Source: an uncultured Collinsella sp. (GTDB lineage Bacteria; Actinomycetota; Coriobacteriia; Coriobacteriales; Coriobacteriaceae). Taken from it: a stretch of 63,829 nt of DNA. The stretch spans positions 1 to 63,829 of the forward strand of contig CAUAEH010000005.1 of assembly GCA_958427975.1 (NCBI GenBank), in the 5' to 3' direction. A model generated the notes under the pieces. It worked only from the letters and a program-made list of their open reading frames with translations, ran no database searches and had not been told where the DNA came from. Positions 43,753 through 51,660 of this stretch are shown piece by piece; position 1 is the first letter of the stretch, and the number at the start of each line of letters is the position of its first letter. A program made the position numbers and the translations under genes.

Positions 43753-44913
43753 TCATGGCCTTTGACTTGTAAGACGAAAGAGCGCGGGGATATACACCAA
43801 AGAAGATATCCCGAGCGCTACAAGCAATATGACTCGAATGCCCGCGATGCTGCTCAACGCAGCATTGAACAGATAGAAAAGGATGGCACCCACCGCCACC
43901 ATCTGGCTTTGGACCGAAATCAGTGAACAGCGCATCGAAGAATCGACAGCATTTTGAAAAATTGAGTATTTAATTGGAGCAAATAACGAGTAAGCGACCG
44001 TCTGCAGTACATAGAACACGGGCAGCAAATAGACCGGAGTAAAGGGAATCAAAAACAGAGCAGTCAGGGAAAGGCGCACGATGCCGCAAATACGCGCAAA
44101 ACGGCCCTTGTCGACATGAGCAATCACACTGGGCACAATAAGCCCCATGGAGGCCGAGGCAAGGAGCTGGACCGCAATGATCACACCCGAAGCGACGGCA
44201 TTCATTCCGCGACCCGCAAGCAACAGTGAGAAAAAGTCTTCCAGGGCAACAAAAGCAAATGCCTGAGAGCAGTCCATGATGAACGCTGAAAGAAGAATGC
44301 CGTTACGCGCAATAGCGGCACCGATCATCTTCGGGCTAATTCCACGCTTAGGTGTCGCTGCAGTGTCCCCTCTTCGCATCTCAGGAATGCAGGCAACGAC
44401 AACCAACGTCAACACCATTGCGATGATATCTGCCGAAAGACCAATGAGATATGCACCGACAGACGAAATGAAACCGCCCACGCAAGCGGAGATGGCATAA
44501 GAGGCATAGAAAACAAATCGCTCAACGACATTAAGTCTTACGAGCTGGTCCTGAGAGACGCTGTCAATGTAGATCGCTTCTATGGATCCGCTCACACATG
44601 CAACTGCAAATCCTTTGAGAGCAAACGCGCCGATTAAAAGCAGAGGAGAACGGGCGAAAAGTAGGGCGGCGTAGTATCCAAGCATTCCCACGACGCCAAC
44701 GAGACCGCTTGTCTTTTGTCCAAACCTATCGGCAATATAACCAGTAGGAACCTCAAGAATGAACTTACTCACTTGGTATGCAATCATCATGCTAGAAATC
44801 GCTACCATCGAGAATCCGACGAATTCAAGGTAAACCGTCAGAAAATACAAAATGGTGCTGAAGTTCGACAAAAAAACGAACGTCATATAAAGCAAAACCG
44901 TACGGTTTTTCAT
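43753..44913 (-). CDS. Major facilitator superfamily transporter
   Basis: A 386-residue, 12-helix transporter from the ATG at 44913, which has GGAGGG upstream. The MFS loop 2-3 motif is seen in EVPTGYIADRFGQKTSGLVG. The first helix begins VLLYMTFVFLSNFSTILYFL. It sits 120 bp downstream of a LysR regulator on the same strand, separated by a hairpin. Base composition is lower in GC than the mur region. Substrate unknown; exporters of drugs or small acids are both possible. Confidence 0.85.
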   Translation of the reverse strand: MKNRTVLLYMTFVFLSNFSTILYFLTVYLEFVGFSMVAISSMMIAYQVSKFILEVPTGYIADRFGQKTSGLVGVVGMLGYYAALLFARSPLLLIGAFALKGFAVACVSGSIEAIYIDSVSQDQLVRLNVVERFVFYASYAISACVGGFISSVGAYLIGLSADIIAMVLTLVVVACIPEMRRGDTAATPKRGISPKMIGAAIARNGILLSAFIMDCSQAFAFVALEDFFSLLLAGRGMNAVASGVIIAVQLLASASMGLIVPSVIAHVDKGRFARICGIVRLSLTALFLIPFTPVYLLPVFYVLQTVAYSLFAPIKYSIFQNAVDSSMRCSLISVQSQMVAVGAILFYLFNAALSSIAGIRVILLVALGISSLVYIPALFRLTSQRP

Positions 44914-44979
44914 GCTCCGCCCTCCAAGAGCCAATAGCCCAAACCGAAATCTTGGAAAAGCATGAGGGCAGAGCCGTCA

Positions 44980-45015
44980 GTCATGTGTTACAAGGCGTCA
45001 ACATTCACTTGACGC
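44980..45015 (-). terminator. Hairpin between the LysR and MFS genes
   Basis: GGCGTCAA-CATTCAC-TTGACGCC (about 44993-45015). It follows the LysR stop on the minus strand but lacks a T tract, so termination may be partial. Confidence 0.55.
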
Positions 45016-45032
45016 CACGAGGCCAAATGACC

Positions 45033-45923
45033 TCACGAAGCGAGATGACGCAATAGGTGAAGAAATACCGTCTGGTGTCGATCGGTCCAGGCATTTTGTC
45101 GATAGCAAAAGTAGATGGGCAAGGCTACGTCATGTGAGGCTTCAATGGAGCACTCGCTCACTTCCGATCCATCCGATGCGAGAGAAGAGCCAGAAAAACC
45201 CAATATCAATCTCCCGGCTTGAAGAAACTCAGTCTGCGCCCTGTTTCCGTATTCGACGTCGCGGAAACGGAAATTAACCAGCTGAGCTTCGGGACATTGA
45301 TTGATTGCATTGAGACAGGGCGACAAATTAATGGGAACAGCTAACCTGCCGCCCAGTAACTCACGAACGGTCATAGCACCCACAGATCGATGACCCGCTG
45401 GGCACGAAAGAACCTTGAGCTCCTTTTCACCCAAATATTTTGAAGAAAGGACACTGTCCCTTGGTTCCTCAAATGAGATGGCCGCATCCGAAATGCCAAG
45501 CACAAGTGATTCAAAGCATGTAGCCGTTGGCTGATGCCACACATCAAGGTGAATCTGAGGGTGCGAGCGTTCAAACGAGTCGTACCAGTTTTCGGAAAAA
45601 AGACGCCCCCGCCCATGAAGGCAGGGGGCGTAAAGACGGAAGTGGCCGTCGGGCGAGACGCCGTCGCCCCTCGATTGGGCGTACTTTTTAAGATCGTAGA
45701 CTTGTGCCAGGATCACGCGTGCACGACGCGCAAATTCTCTGCCCGCCGGAGACAAAACAGCCTCCCCCGCCGATCGGTCGAGCAAAACAATCTGATACTC
45801 AGATTCCAACTTTTTGATTGCCGACGAAACAGCCTGCGGACTCACATGAACGGCGCGAGCTGCTTTGCGCACGCCGCCATAGTTCGCTACCGCTTGAAGG
45901 TATTCGAGTTGAGAAAGCTGCAT
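45033..45923 (-). CDS. LysR family transcriptional regulator
   Basis: A 296-residue regulator with the N-terminal winged helix-turn-helix (LSQLEYLQAVANYGGVRKAARAVHVSPQAVSSAIKKLESE) and a periplasmic-binding-like effector domain from about residue 90. It lies on the same strand as the downstream MFS gene rather than divergent, but is its likely controller. Lower GC than surrounding housekeeping genes suggests the pair was acquired together. The effector is unknown. Confidence 0.9.
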   Translation of the reverse strand: MQLSQLEYLQAVANYGGVRKAARAVHVSPQAVSSAIKKLESEYQIVLLDRSAGEAVLSPAGREFARRARVILAQVYDLKKYAQSRGDGVSPDGHFRLYAPCLHGRGRLFSENWYDSFERSHPQIHLDVWHQPTATCFESLVLGISDAAISFEEPRDSVLSSKYLGEKELKVLSCPAGHRSVGAMTVRELLGGRLAVPINLSPCLNAINQCPEAQLVNFRFRDVEYGNRAQTEFLQAGRLILGFSGSSLASDGSEVSECSIEASHDVALPIYFCYRQNAWTDRHQTVFLHLLRHLAS

Positions 45924-45964
45924 AGATTACTCCAAAGGCAGCCAAGTCGACGGGCTACGCGCCC

Positions 45965-46300
45965 TCAGATGAGGTTCTCGCCCAGGTTTTTGCCGCCGAG
46001 GACGTGCATGTGGAAGTGCATGACGGTCTGGCCGGCGTTGACACCCTTGTTGGAGATGACGCGGAAACCGTCCTCCAGACCCTTTGCCTTGGCGACCTCC
46101 TGGATGGCGTGAGCCATGGCGCCCATGGTCTCGGCAGGCACGTTGTCGGCGATGTCGCTGTAGTGCTTCTTGGGGATCACGAGCGTGTGGACCGGTGCCT
46201 GGGGGTTGAGGTCGTCGAAGGCGATGACCTGGTCGTCCTCATAGACAACGGTCGAAGGGATCTCGTGGTTGGCAATTTTGCAGAAGATGCAATCACACAT
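45965..46300 (-). CDS. HIT family (histidine triad) hydrolase
   Basis: A Hint/HinT-type nucleoside phosphoramidase of 111 residues from the ATG at 46300, with AAAGGA upstream. It shows CIFCKIANHEIPSTVVYEDD with two Cys of the zinc-binding type and the catalytic triad HFHMHVLGG near the C-terminus. Monocistronic, just downstream of element F. Identification is firm; the physiological substrate is not known. Confidence 0.95.
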   Translation of the reverse strand: MCDCIFCKIANHEIPSTVVYEDDQVIAFDDLNPQAPVHTLVIPKKHYSDIADNVPAETMGAMAHAIQEVAKAKGLEDGFRVISNKGVNAGQTVMHFHMHVLGGKNLGENLI

Positions 46301-46325
46301 GGTAGGTTCCTTTCTCACAGACCAA

Positions 46326-46434
46326 GGTAGTCTTTTTGGGACGGGGCTTTTTTGACTACTTTTTCGCAAGCACAAACACTCGGCAAGCCGTCGCGCAAGG
46401 GTAGTCAAAAAAGCCCCGTCCCAAAAAGACTACC
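46326..46434. repeat. Long perfect inverted repeat (element F)
   Basis: Perfect 34 bp arms (46326-46359 and 46401-46434) around a 41-base loop, lying between the exonuclease VII operon and the HIT gene. Each arm contains GGGACGGGGC flanked by T or A runs. The minus strand gives a hairpin with an internal CTTTTTTG after xseB, so it may terminate that operon. Confidence 0.9.
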
Positions 46435-46455
46435 CCAAAGTAGGCTGCGAGATGG

Positions 46456-46722
46456 TTAGAACGAAAGGTTGTCGTCGGTGTTGGCGGCTTCGCCGTCGGC
46501 GAGCACGTCGTTGCCGTCGACGTCCTTAAGGAGCACCGAGACCTTCTGCTCGGCATCGGACAGGCGGGTGCGCAGGCTCTTGAGGAGCTCGACGCCGCGG
46601 GTATAGCTCTCAAGCGACTCCTCGAGCTCCATATCGCCCGACTCCAGGCTACGGATGATGAGCTCCAGTTCCTGCGAGGCCTGCTTGTACGTAAGCTGCT
46701 CGACCGGGGTCTTCTCTGCCAT
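46456..46722 (-). CDS. xseB: Exonuclease VII small subunit
   Basis: This 88-residue product begins with the family core LTYKQASQELELIIRSLESGDMELEESLESYTRGVELLK, a helical hairpin that packs on the large subunit. It lies 42 bp downstream of xseA on the same strand. The complex degrades single-stranded DNA to oligonucleotides. The C-terminal tail is acidic. Confidence 0.95.
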   Translation of the reverse strand: MAEKTPVEQLTYKQASQELELIIRSLESGDMELEESLESYTRGVELLKSLRTRLSDAEQKVSVLLKDVDGNDVLADGEAANTDDNLSF

Positions 46723-46764
46723 ATCTGTTTCCTTTCCTAAGGGTCTATCACTGTGAAACGCGGT

Positions 46765-48243
46765 CTACTCGACCGTATCGACCGTTGCCGCCACGTTGCC
46801 GTCTACCATGCGCACGCGGATGGCGTCGCCGGGCTTAAAGGTCTTGGCGCTCGTAGCCACACCATCATCGCAGTACGCGATGGAATAGCCACGGGCAAGC
46901 ACCTTGAGCGGCGACAGGGCATCGAGCGACGCAGCAGCTCGGCCCAGGTCGGACGCAGGTTTGTTGAGCATCGTGCGCCCCTGATGCTCCAGGCGGGAGC
47001 TCGCAAGCGTGAGCGCATGGCGCTTGCCATCGAGCCCCGAGGTGCTTGCGATCAAGCGCTCGGGCAGACGCTCGAAGTTGGAGCGGAAGGCCCCAACCGA
47101 ACGCGTTATGGCGCCGGACAGACGATCGGCCGTCAAGGCAAGCTCAGACTCGCGACGCTCGACCATAAACGTTGGATCGTTGAGGCACGGGCGGCACGCG
47201 GCCGCATCGAGCGCGTCGCCCAGACGAGCCGTATAGGTATCCCAGGCACGACGACCGCGCTGGTCGAGCATTTCCAGATCGACCTGATCTGAACCAATCA
47301 TCGAAGCCACCGCGGCGCCCAGACGCTGATGGCGCGTCTCGAGCACGTCGGCCAACTCCGTCATGGCCGGCGCCACCGATTCTGCCGCTGCCGTTGGCGT
47401 GGAGGCACGGCGGTCGCTCACCATATCGCAGATCGAGGTATCGGGCTCATGCCCAATACCGGTCACCACGGGCACGGGACAGGCCGCCACCGCGCGGGCA
47501 AGCTCCTCGTTATTAAAGGTCATGAGGTCCTCGAAGGAGCCACCGCCGCGCACCAGCAAGATGCAGTCGGGCGCCGGCGTAATGGCAGCGGCATGGCGCA
47601 GGCCCTCGATGAGCTCTGCCGGCGCGCCCTCGCCTTGTACCTTGGCACCCACGCAGACGAGCTCGACGAGCGGGTTGCGTCGGCGCAGTGTGCGCTTGAC
47701 GTCGTCGATCACGGCGCCCGAAAGCGAGGTGACAACCGCCACGCGCGAGCAAAACACCGGAATGCGACGTTTGCGCGCCTCGTCCATCAGGCCCTCGCGA
47801 CGCAGCTTTTCGGCCAACTGAGCCACCTGCTGACGCAGCAAGCCCTCCCCCGCCAGCGAGAACGAGCGGGCGACGAAGCTCATGCGACCCGTAGGCTTGT
47901 AGAGATTGAAGCTGCCCTTAAAGCTTACCTGCATGCCGTCGCGCAGATCGAAGGTGCGCTTAAGGTAGGCGCCCTTCCAGATGATGCAGTCGACGGCCGC
48001 CGAGTCGTCCTTGATTTGGAAGTAGCAGTGGCCGCTTCGGGCATTGGGCCCACGAAAACCCGTGACCTCGCCCAAAACGCTCAGCTGCGGAATGGCATCG
48101 AGCGCGCCGGCGGCGATCTCCACCGCCTGGCTCACGCTAAGCTCTTTGCGCTCCTGCTCGTCCGATCCGTCGAACTCGGCAGAAACGCTAGTGCCGGTCA
48201 GATTCCAGCCTGCCACGCAGCCCCCTTTCGTCATCGTGCACAT
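46765..48243 (-). CDS. xseA: Exonuclease VII large subunit
   Basis: The 492-residue product starts with an OB-fold domain (LSVLGEVTGFRGPNARSGHCYFQIKDD). The catalytic core follows with VVTSLSGAVIDDVKRTL, ILLVRGGGSFEDLMTFNNEELARAV and PVVTGIGHEPDTSICDMVSDRRASTPTAAAE, then a long helical C-terminus. Start choice: the frame opens at the ATG at 48243, but a GTG at 48216 has AAAGGGGG just upstream and is a strong alternative. It forms an operon with xseB. Confidence 0.95.
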   Translation of the reverse strand: MCTMTKGGCVAGWNLTGTSVSAEFDGSDEQERKELSVSQAVEIAAGALDAIPQLSVLGEVTGFRGPNARSGHCYFQIKDDSAAVDCIIWKGAYLKRTFDLRDGMQVSFKGSFNLYKPTGRMSFVARSFSLAGEGLLRQQVAQLAEKLRREGLMDEARKRRIPVFCSRVAVVTSLSGAVIDDVKRTLRRRNPLVELVCVGAKVQGEGAPAELIEGLRHAAAITPAPDCILLVRGGGSFEDLMTFNNEELARAVAACPVPVVTGIGHEPDTSICDMVSDRRASTPTAAAESVAPAMTELADVLETRHQRLGAAVASMIGSDQVDLEMLDQRGRRAWDTYTARLGDALDAAACRPCLNDPTFMVERRESELALTADRLSGAITRSVGAFRSNFERLPERLIASTSGLDGKRHALTLASSRLEHQGRTMLNKPASDLGRAAASLDALSPLKVLARGYSIAYCDDGVATSAKTFKPGDAIRVRMVDGNVAATVDTVE

Positions 48244-48285
48244 GGGCTCCGGCCCCGTGCAAATTCAAGTCCAACACATAGTACA

Positions 48286-48315
48286 GCGCCGCGGGGACAC
48301 AAATCCCCACGGCGC
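48286..48315 (-). terminator. Terminator of the zinc peptidase gene
   Basis: Stem GCGCCGCGGGGA/TCCCCACGGCGC (48286-48297, 48304-48315) with one mismatch, just past the stop at 48332 on the minus strand. The following T tract is weak. Confidence 0.7.
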
Positions 48316-48331
48316 CCGTCGGTCCTATTTG

Positions 48332-49036
48332 TTATCGGTTGGAATTTCTGTTGTAGCGAGCCATCAGGTAGAGCAGTTGAATGATCGAAGTGAGCGCTGC
48401 GGCCACATAGGTAAGCGCGGCTGCCGTCAGCACCTTCTTGGCGCCGTTGACCTGCTTGGAACTCATGCCCGACTGTTCGATATACGCCACGGCGCGGCGA
48501 CTGGCATCGATCTCGACCGGCAGCGTAACCAGCTGGAACAGCACGCTAAACGAGAAGAAGACCAGCGCGAGGGTCGTGAGCCCCGCGATGTTCATGAACA
48601 GGCCCATGAGCAGCACGATCGTCCAGGTGTTCTGGGTAAAGTTGACGACGGGGACCAAAGCGGTACGTACCTTCATCATGGCGTAACCGCTTTGGCGCTG
48701 GGCGGCATGGCCCGCCTCGTGGCAGGCGACGGCAACACTTGCGACCGACCCGCCCGAACGGTTGGCATCCGACAGATACAGGTTGTTGTCCTGCGGGTTG
48801 TAATGATCGGTGAGCTCGCCGGCAACGCCCTTGATGCCCACGGCGCTACAACCGTTGGCGTCGAGCATGCGGCGAGCGACCGTGGCACCCGTATCGCCGT
48901 CCGAGCGAACCTTAGACCACGTCTTGTACGTCGAGTTGATATAGCTCTGCGCGGCAAGGCCAAGCACCGTGCAGACAAGAACAACCAGCAGGTACAGCGG
49001 GTCAATGCCAAAGCCATATCCATAGTAATAAGGCAT
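48332..49036 (-). CDS. Zinc metallopeptidase, YugP type
   Basis: A membrane metallopeptidase of 234 residues with an N-terminal membrane segment (PLYLLVVLVCTVLGLAAQSYI). The zinc motif HEAGH appears in VAVACHEAGHAAQRQSGY near residue 110, and further membrane segments follow in the C-terminal half. This matches PF04298-type neutral zinc peptidases. The promoter region lies between it and rnd. Substrate unknown. Confidence 0.9.
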   Translation of the reverse strand: MPYYYGYGFGIDPLYLLVVLVCTVLGLAAQSYINSTYKTWSKVRSDGDTGATVARRMLDANGCSAVGIKGVAGELTDHYNPQDNNLYLSDANRSGGSVASVAVACHEAGHAAQRQSGYAMMKVRTALVPVVNFTQNTWTIVLLMGLFMNIAGLTTLALVFFSFSVLFQLVTLPVEIDASRRAVAYIEQSGMSSKQVNGAKKVLTAAALTYVAAALTSIIQLLYLMARYNRNSNR

Positions 49037-49100
49037 GCGAATTCCTCCGAATCGAGTTACACGTTGGAGGCATTCTACCCACTCAGCCGACTAGGCTTCC

Positions 49101-50234
49101 CTATAACAACTCAATCTTTCCGTCCTTCACGGTGAGTCCCATGTTGCCCGAGAGCAGATCGTCCAGGCGCGAGCCCACGAGCTCAAAGCGCCAGCCTTCG
49201 CGCAGGGGGCTCTGCTCGGGATGCTCAATATAGTCGGCCAGGTCATCGCGCGAGGCAATGACCGAGGTCGCCACGCCCGAGCGCTCGGCGACCAGGCGAA
49301 TGAGCGCATACATCAGGTCCGTCACGCTTTCCAGCTCCGGCGAAATTTGGCGATGCCCGCGCACCATGAGCGGCAGGCGATCGTGCGGGCAGCTCGCACC
49401 GCGCTTGATGGCCATAAGCGCGCCGTCCACGTCGCGCTCCCCCAGCTGGTCGGTACCGCGAATGCTGCGGAACTCCTCAACACGAACGGGATTACGTTTA
49501 ACCAGGGCCAGCAGCGTATCGTCGGACATGACCCACTTGCGCGGGATGTTGCGGCGCTCGGCGCGGTCCTCGCGCCAAGCGGCAAGCTCGCGCGCAATGC
49601 CCAGCTGATGGCGGCTGCAGGAGTTGATGCGCTTGACCTTGCGGAATGCCTCGTGACGATCGGCGCGATAGTGCGACTCGTCGGCCAGCGGACGCAACTC
49701 GTCGAGCACCCAGTCCACCCGGCCCAGCTCGCGCAGGCGACTCATCATCTCGGTATAGGCAACGATCAGGTACTTGACGTCATCGATCGCGTACTCGATC
49801 TGCTTATCGGTCAGCGGGCGGCGCGACCAATCGGTCAGCGACTCGGTCTTGGGCAATGAGACGCCGCAAAACGTCTGCACGAGCGCGCCGTAGGAAATCT
49901 GCTGGCGCTCGCCCAAAAAGGCGGCGGCCACCTGCGTGTCAAAAATGGGACGCGGCAGCACGCCCACGGTATGGAGCATGACCTCCATATCCTGCGAGCA
50001 AGCGTGAAACACCTTGGTCACGCTCTCATCGCCCATAAGCTCGGCCAGCGGCGATAGGTCGTCGATCACCAGAGGATCGACCGCGACGCTCTCGGCAGGG
50101 GTGGCAATCTGGACCAAGCACAGGCGCGGGTGGAACGTGCGCTCGCGCAAAAACTCGGTATCAACGGCAATCGCGTCGAACTCGCGGGCGCGCTGGCAAA
50201 AGTCGAGTAGAGCCTGATGTGTGGAAATGTACAT
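49101..50234 (-). CDS. rnd: Ribonuclease D
   Basis: A 3'-5' exoribonuclease for tRNA and other small RNA ends. The DEDD catalytic set is visible: AVDTEFLRE (D, E), VFHACSQDMEVM (D) and YAIDDVKYL (D with preceding Tyr). Two HRDC-like helical domains follow. The start is taken as the ATG at 50234 (377 residues, MYISTHQALLDF), since the longer frame adds residues unlike the family. It is divergent from the lipid kinase gene. Confidence 0.92.
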   Translation of the reverse strand: MYISTHQALLDFCQRAREFDAIAVDTEFLRERTFHPRLCLVQIATPAESVAVDPLVIDDLSPLAELMGDESVTKVFHACSQDMEVMLHTVGVLPRPIFDTQVAAAFLGERQQISYGALVQTFCGVSLPKTESLTDWSRRPLTDKQIEYAIDDVKYLIVAYTEMMSRLRELGRVDWVLDELRPLADESHYRADRHEAFRKVKRINSCSRHQLGIARELAAWREDRAERRNIPRKWVMSDDTLLALVKRNPVRVEEFRSIRGTDQLGERDVDGALMAIKRGASCPHDRLPLMVRGHRQISPELESVTDLMYALIRLVAERSGVATSVIASRDDLADYIEHPEQSPLREGWRFELVGSRLDDLLSGNMGLTVKDGKIELL

Positions 50235-50332
50235 ATCAACCCATCGAATAAGGTTAGGCCCGAAAAACACGGGTAGGATATCGGCATTGCCTTACAACTA
50301 TACTCGGTTAGTCACAGAACGGGAACGTAAGT

Positions 50333-51250
50333 ATGCGCTGCCTTATCATCCACAACCCGGCATCGGGCCCCAGCTCAGATGAAATCTACGCGTTCACGTA
50401 CGCCCTCGCGCAGGGCGGCGACGAGGTCGTGATGCGCTTTATCGGCGATGGCATGGAACCCGAGGACGCCGTGGCAGACGTGCGCGAGTTTGATCGCGTG
50501 GTCGTTTCGGGCGGCGACGGCACCGTCTCCAACGTGCTCGACCAAATGCGCGGGTGCGGTGTCCCCACGCTCGTCTTCCCCTCCGGCACGGCCTGCCTGT
50601 TCTTTAACAACATCGGTAATGCCCCCGAGGCAGCGGCGCTTGCCAAGGCTTGCCGCGCCGGTCGCACGGTCAAAGTGGACATGGGCGAGCTCTTTTGGCT
50701 CGACGAGAACGGCAACGAGAAGCGCCACGGCTTTATCATCATCGCCGGCTCGGGCTTCGACGCCGAGATCATGATGAAGGCCGCCCCCGCCAAAAACGAC
50801 ATCGGTGAGATCGCCTATTTCCTGTCGGCGCTCGCCACACCCAACCCCACGGTGGCGCACTTTACGATTGAGCATGACGGCATTGTCGAGGAGCTCGATG
50901 GCATCTGCTGCATGGCCGGCAACACCTCGGTCATTCAAAACGACATCAACCTGTTCCCCGATTGCCGCATGAACGACGGCATGGTCCACATCGCGGTCAT
51001 CGAGCCCGTAAAAACCGTCCAGCTCCTGCCCACTGTGATCACCGCCGCGCTCGACCCCGCCGGCAAGGTGCTCGGCCGTCCGCAGTTCAAGATCATCCAG
51101 ACCAAGGAAGCCAAAATCACCTGCACGCCGTCGCTGGGCATGCAGTTCGATGGCGAGATCATCTCCAGCAACTCGGGCGTCTTTAGAGCCCGCGCGCTTC
51201 CGCAATGCCTCGACCTCATCGTCGACGAATTCTCCCCGCTCGGAAAATAG
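50333..51250 (+). CDS. Diacylglycerol kinase-family lipid kinase
   Basis: A YegS/DgkB-type kinase of 305 residues. It begins MRCLIIHNPASGP and carries the nucleotide loop VVVSGGDGTVSNVLDQM and FPSGTACLFFNNIG, with a C-terminal beta-sandwich domain (HGFIIIAGSGFDAEIM). It would phosphorylate diacylglycerol or a related lipid at the inner membrane face. The stop is followed 9 bases later by a tiny membrane peptide gene with a strong ribosome site. Confidence 0.88.
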   Translation: MRCLIIHNPASGPSSDEIYAFTYALAQGGDEVVMRFIGDGMEPEDAVADVREFDRVVVSGGDGTVSNVLDQMRGCGVPTLVFPSGTACLFFNNIGNAPEAAALAKACRAGRTVKVDMGELFWLDENGNEKRHGFIIIAGSGFDAEIMMKAAPAKNDIGEIAYFLSALATPNPTVAHFTIEHDGIVEELDGICCMAGNTSVIQNDINLFPDCRMNDGMVHIAVIEPVKTVQLLPTVITAALDPAGKVLGRPQFKIIQTKEAKITCTPSLGMQFDGEIISSNSGVFRARALPQCLDLIVDEFSPLGK

Positions 51251-51259
51251 GAGGACCCC

Positions 51260-51352
51260 ATGAACGACAACCCCCTGATTGGCTTTATCGTCATCGTCTT
51301 GGCCATGCTCGTCGGCTATGCGATTAACGTGATCCACCGCCGGAAGAAGTAA
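51260..51352 (+). CDS. 30-residue membrane microprotein downstream of the lipid kinase
   Basis: A small open frame of 30 codons. It has a GGAGG box 5 bases before the ATG, one hydrophobic helix (PLIGFIVIVLAMLVGYAINVI) and a basic C-terminal end, HRRKK. The spacing (9 bases after the kinase stop) and the intrinsic terminator 36 bases later (51388) make it part of the kinase transcript. The basic tail predicts an N-out orientation. No family is recognised; a kinase partner or membrane anchor is a guess. Confidence 0.7.
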   Translation: MNDNPLIGFIVIVLAMLVGYAINVIHRRKK

Positions 51353-51387
51353 TTCCACATTGGTATGATATTCATCCAATTATCGTC

Positions 51388-51429
51388 TCCCCCGTTGTTT
51401 ATGCATTTGCCAGACAGCGGGGGATTTTT
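51388..51429 (+). terminator. Terminator of the lipid kinase operon
   Basis: CCCCCGTTGT...ACAGCGGGGG (51389-51398, 51414-51423), followed by ATTTTTC. It closes the kinase-microprotein unit. Confidence 0.88.
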
Positions 51430-51660
51430 CTTTGTGCCCCGTGCAAGGCGCTTTATTCAGATACAGTAATTGCAGGGCGTCTTTATTTAACTAAAGCTAG
51501 ATAATGAGTATTCTTGTCCGCTCATCGCATATTTTAGAACGCTCATCGAGTATTTCATCGAAATAGATGAATACTATTTAGACTTCCGATAGGCTAATAG
51601 ATGTATTTATTAGCTGAAATCCTGCACGGTTCCGCGGGGTTTCAACGGTTGGGAGGGATC
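51430..51660 (+). promoter_or_regulatory. C69 dipeptidase control region
   Basis: AT-rich leader with no gene. GCTCATCG occurs twice with a 21 bp step (51520 and 51541). Immediately after the second copy is an inverted repeat, AGTATTTCATC (51549-51559) with GATGAATACT (51566-51575). A further AGTATT-like unit lies near 51507. This is a plausible operator cluster for an unknown regulator upstream of the surface dipeptidase. The leader sequence before the ATG at 51661 contains GGGAGGG. Confidence 0.5.
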
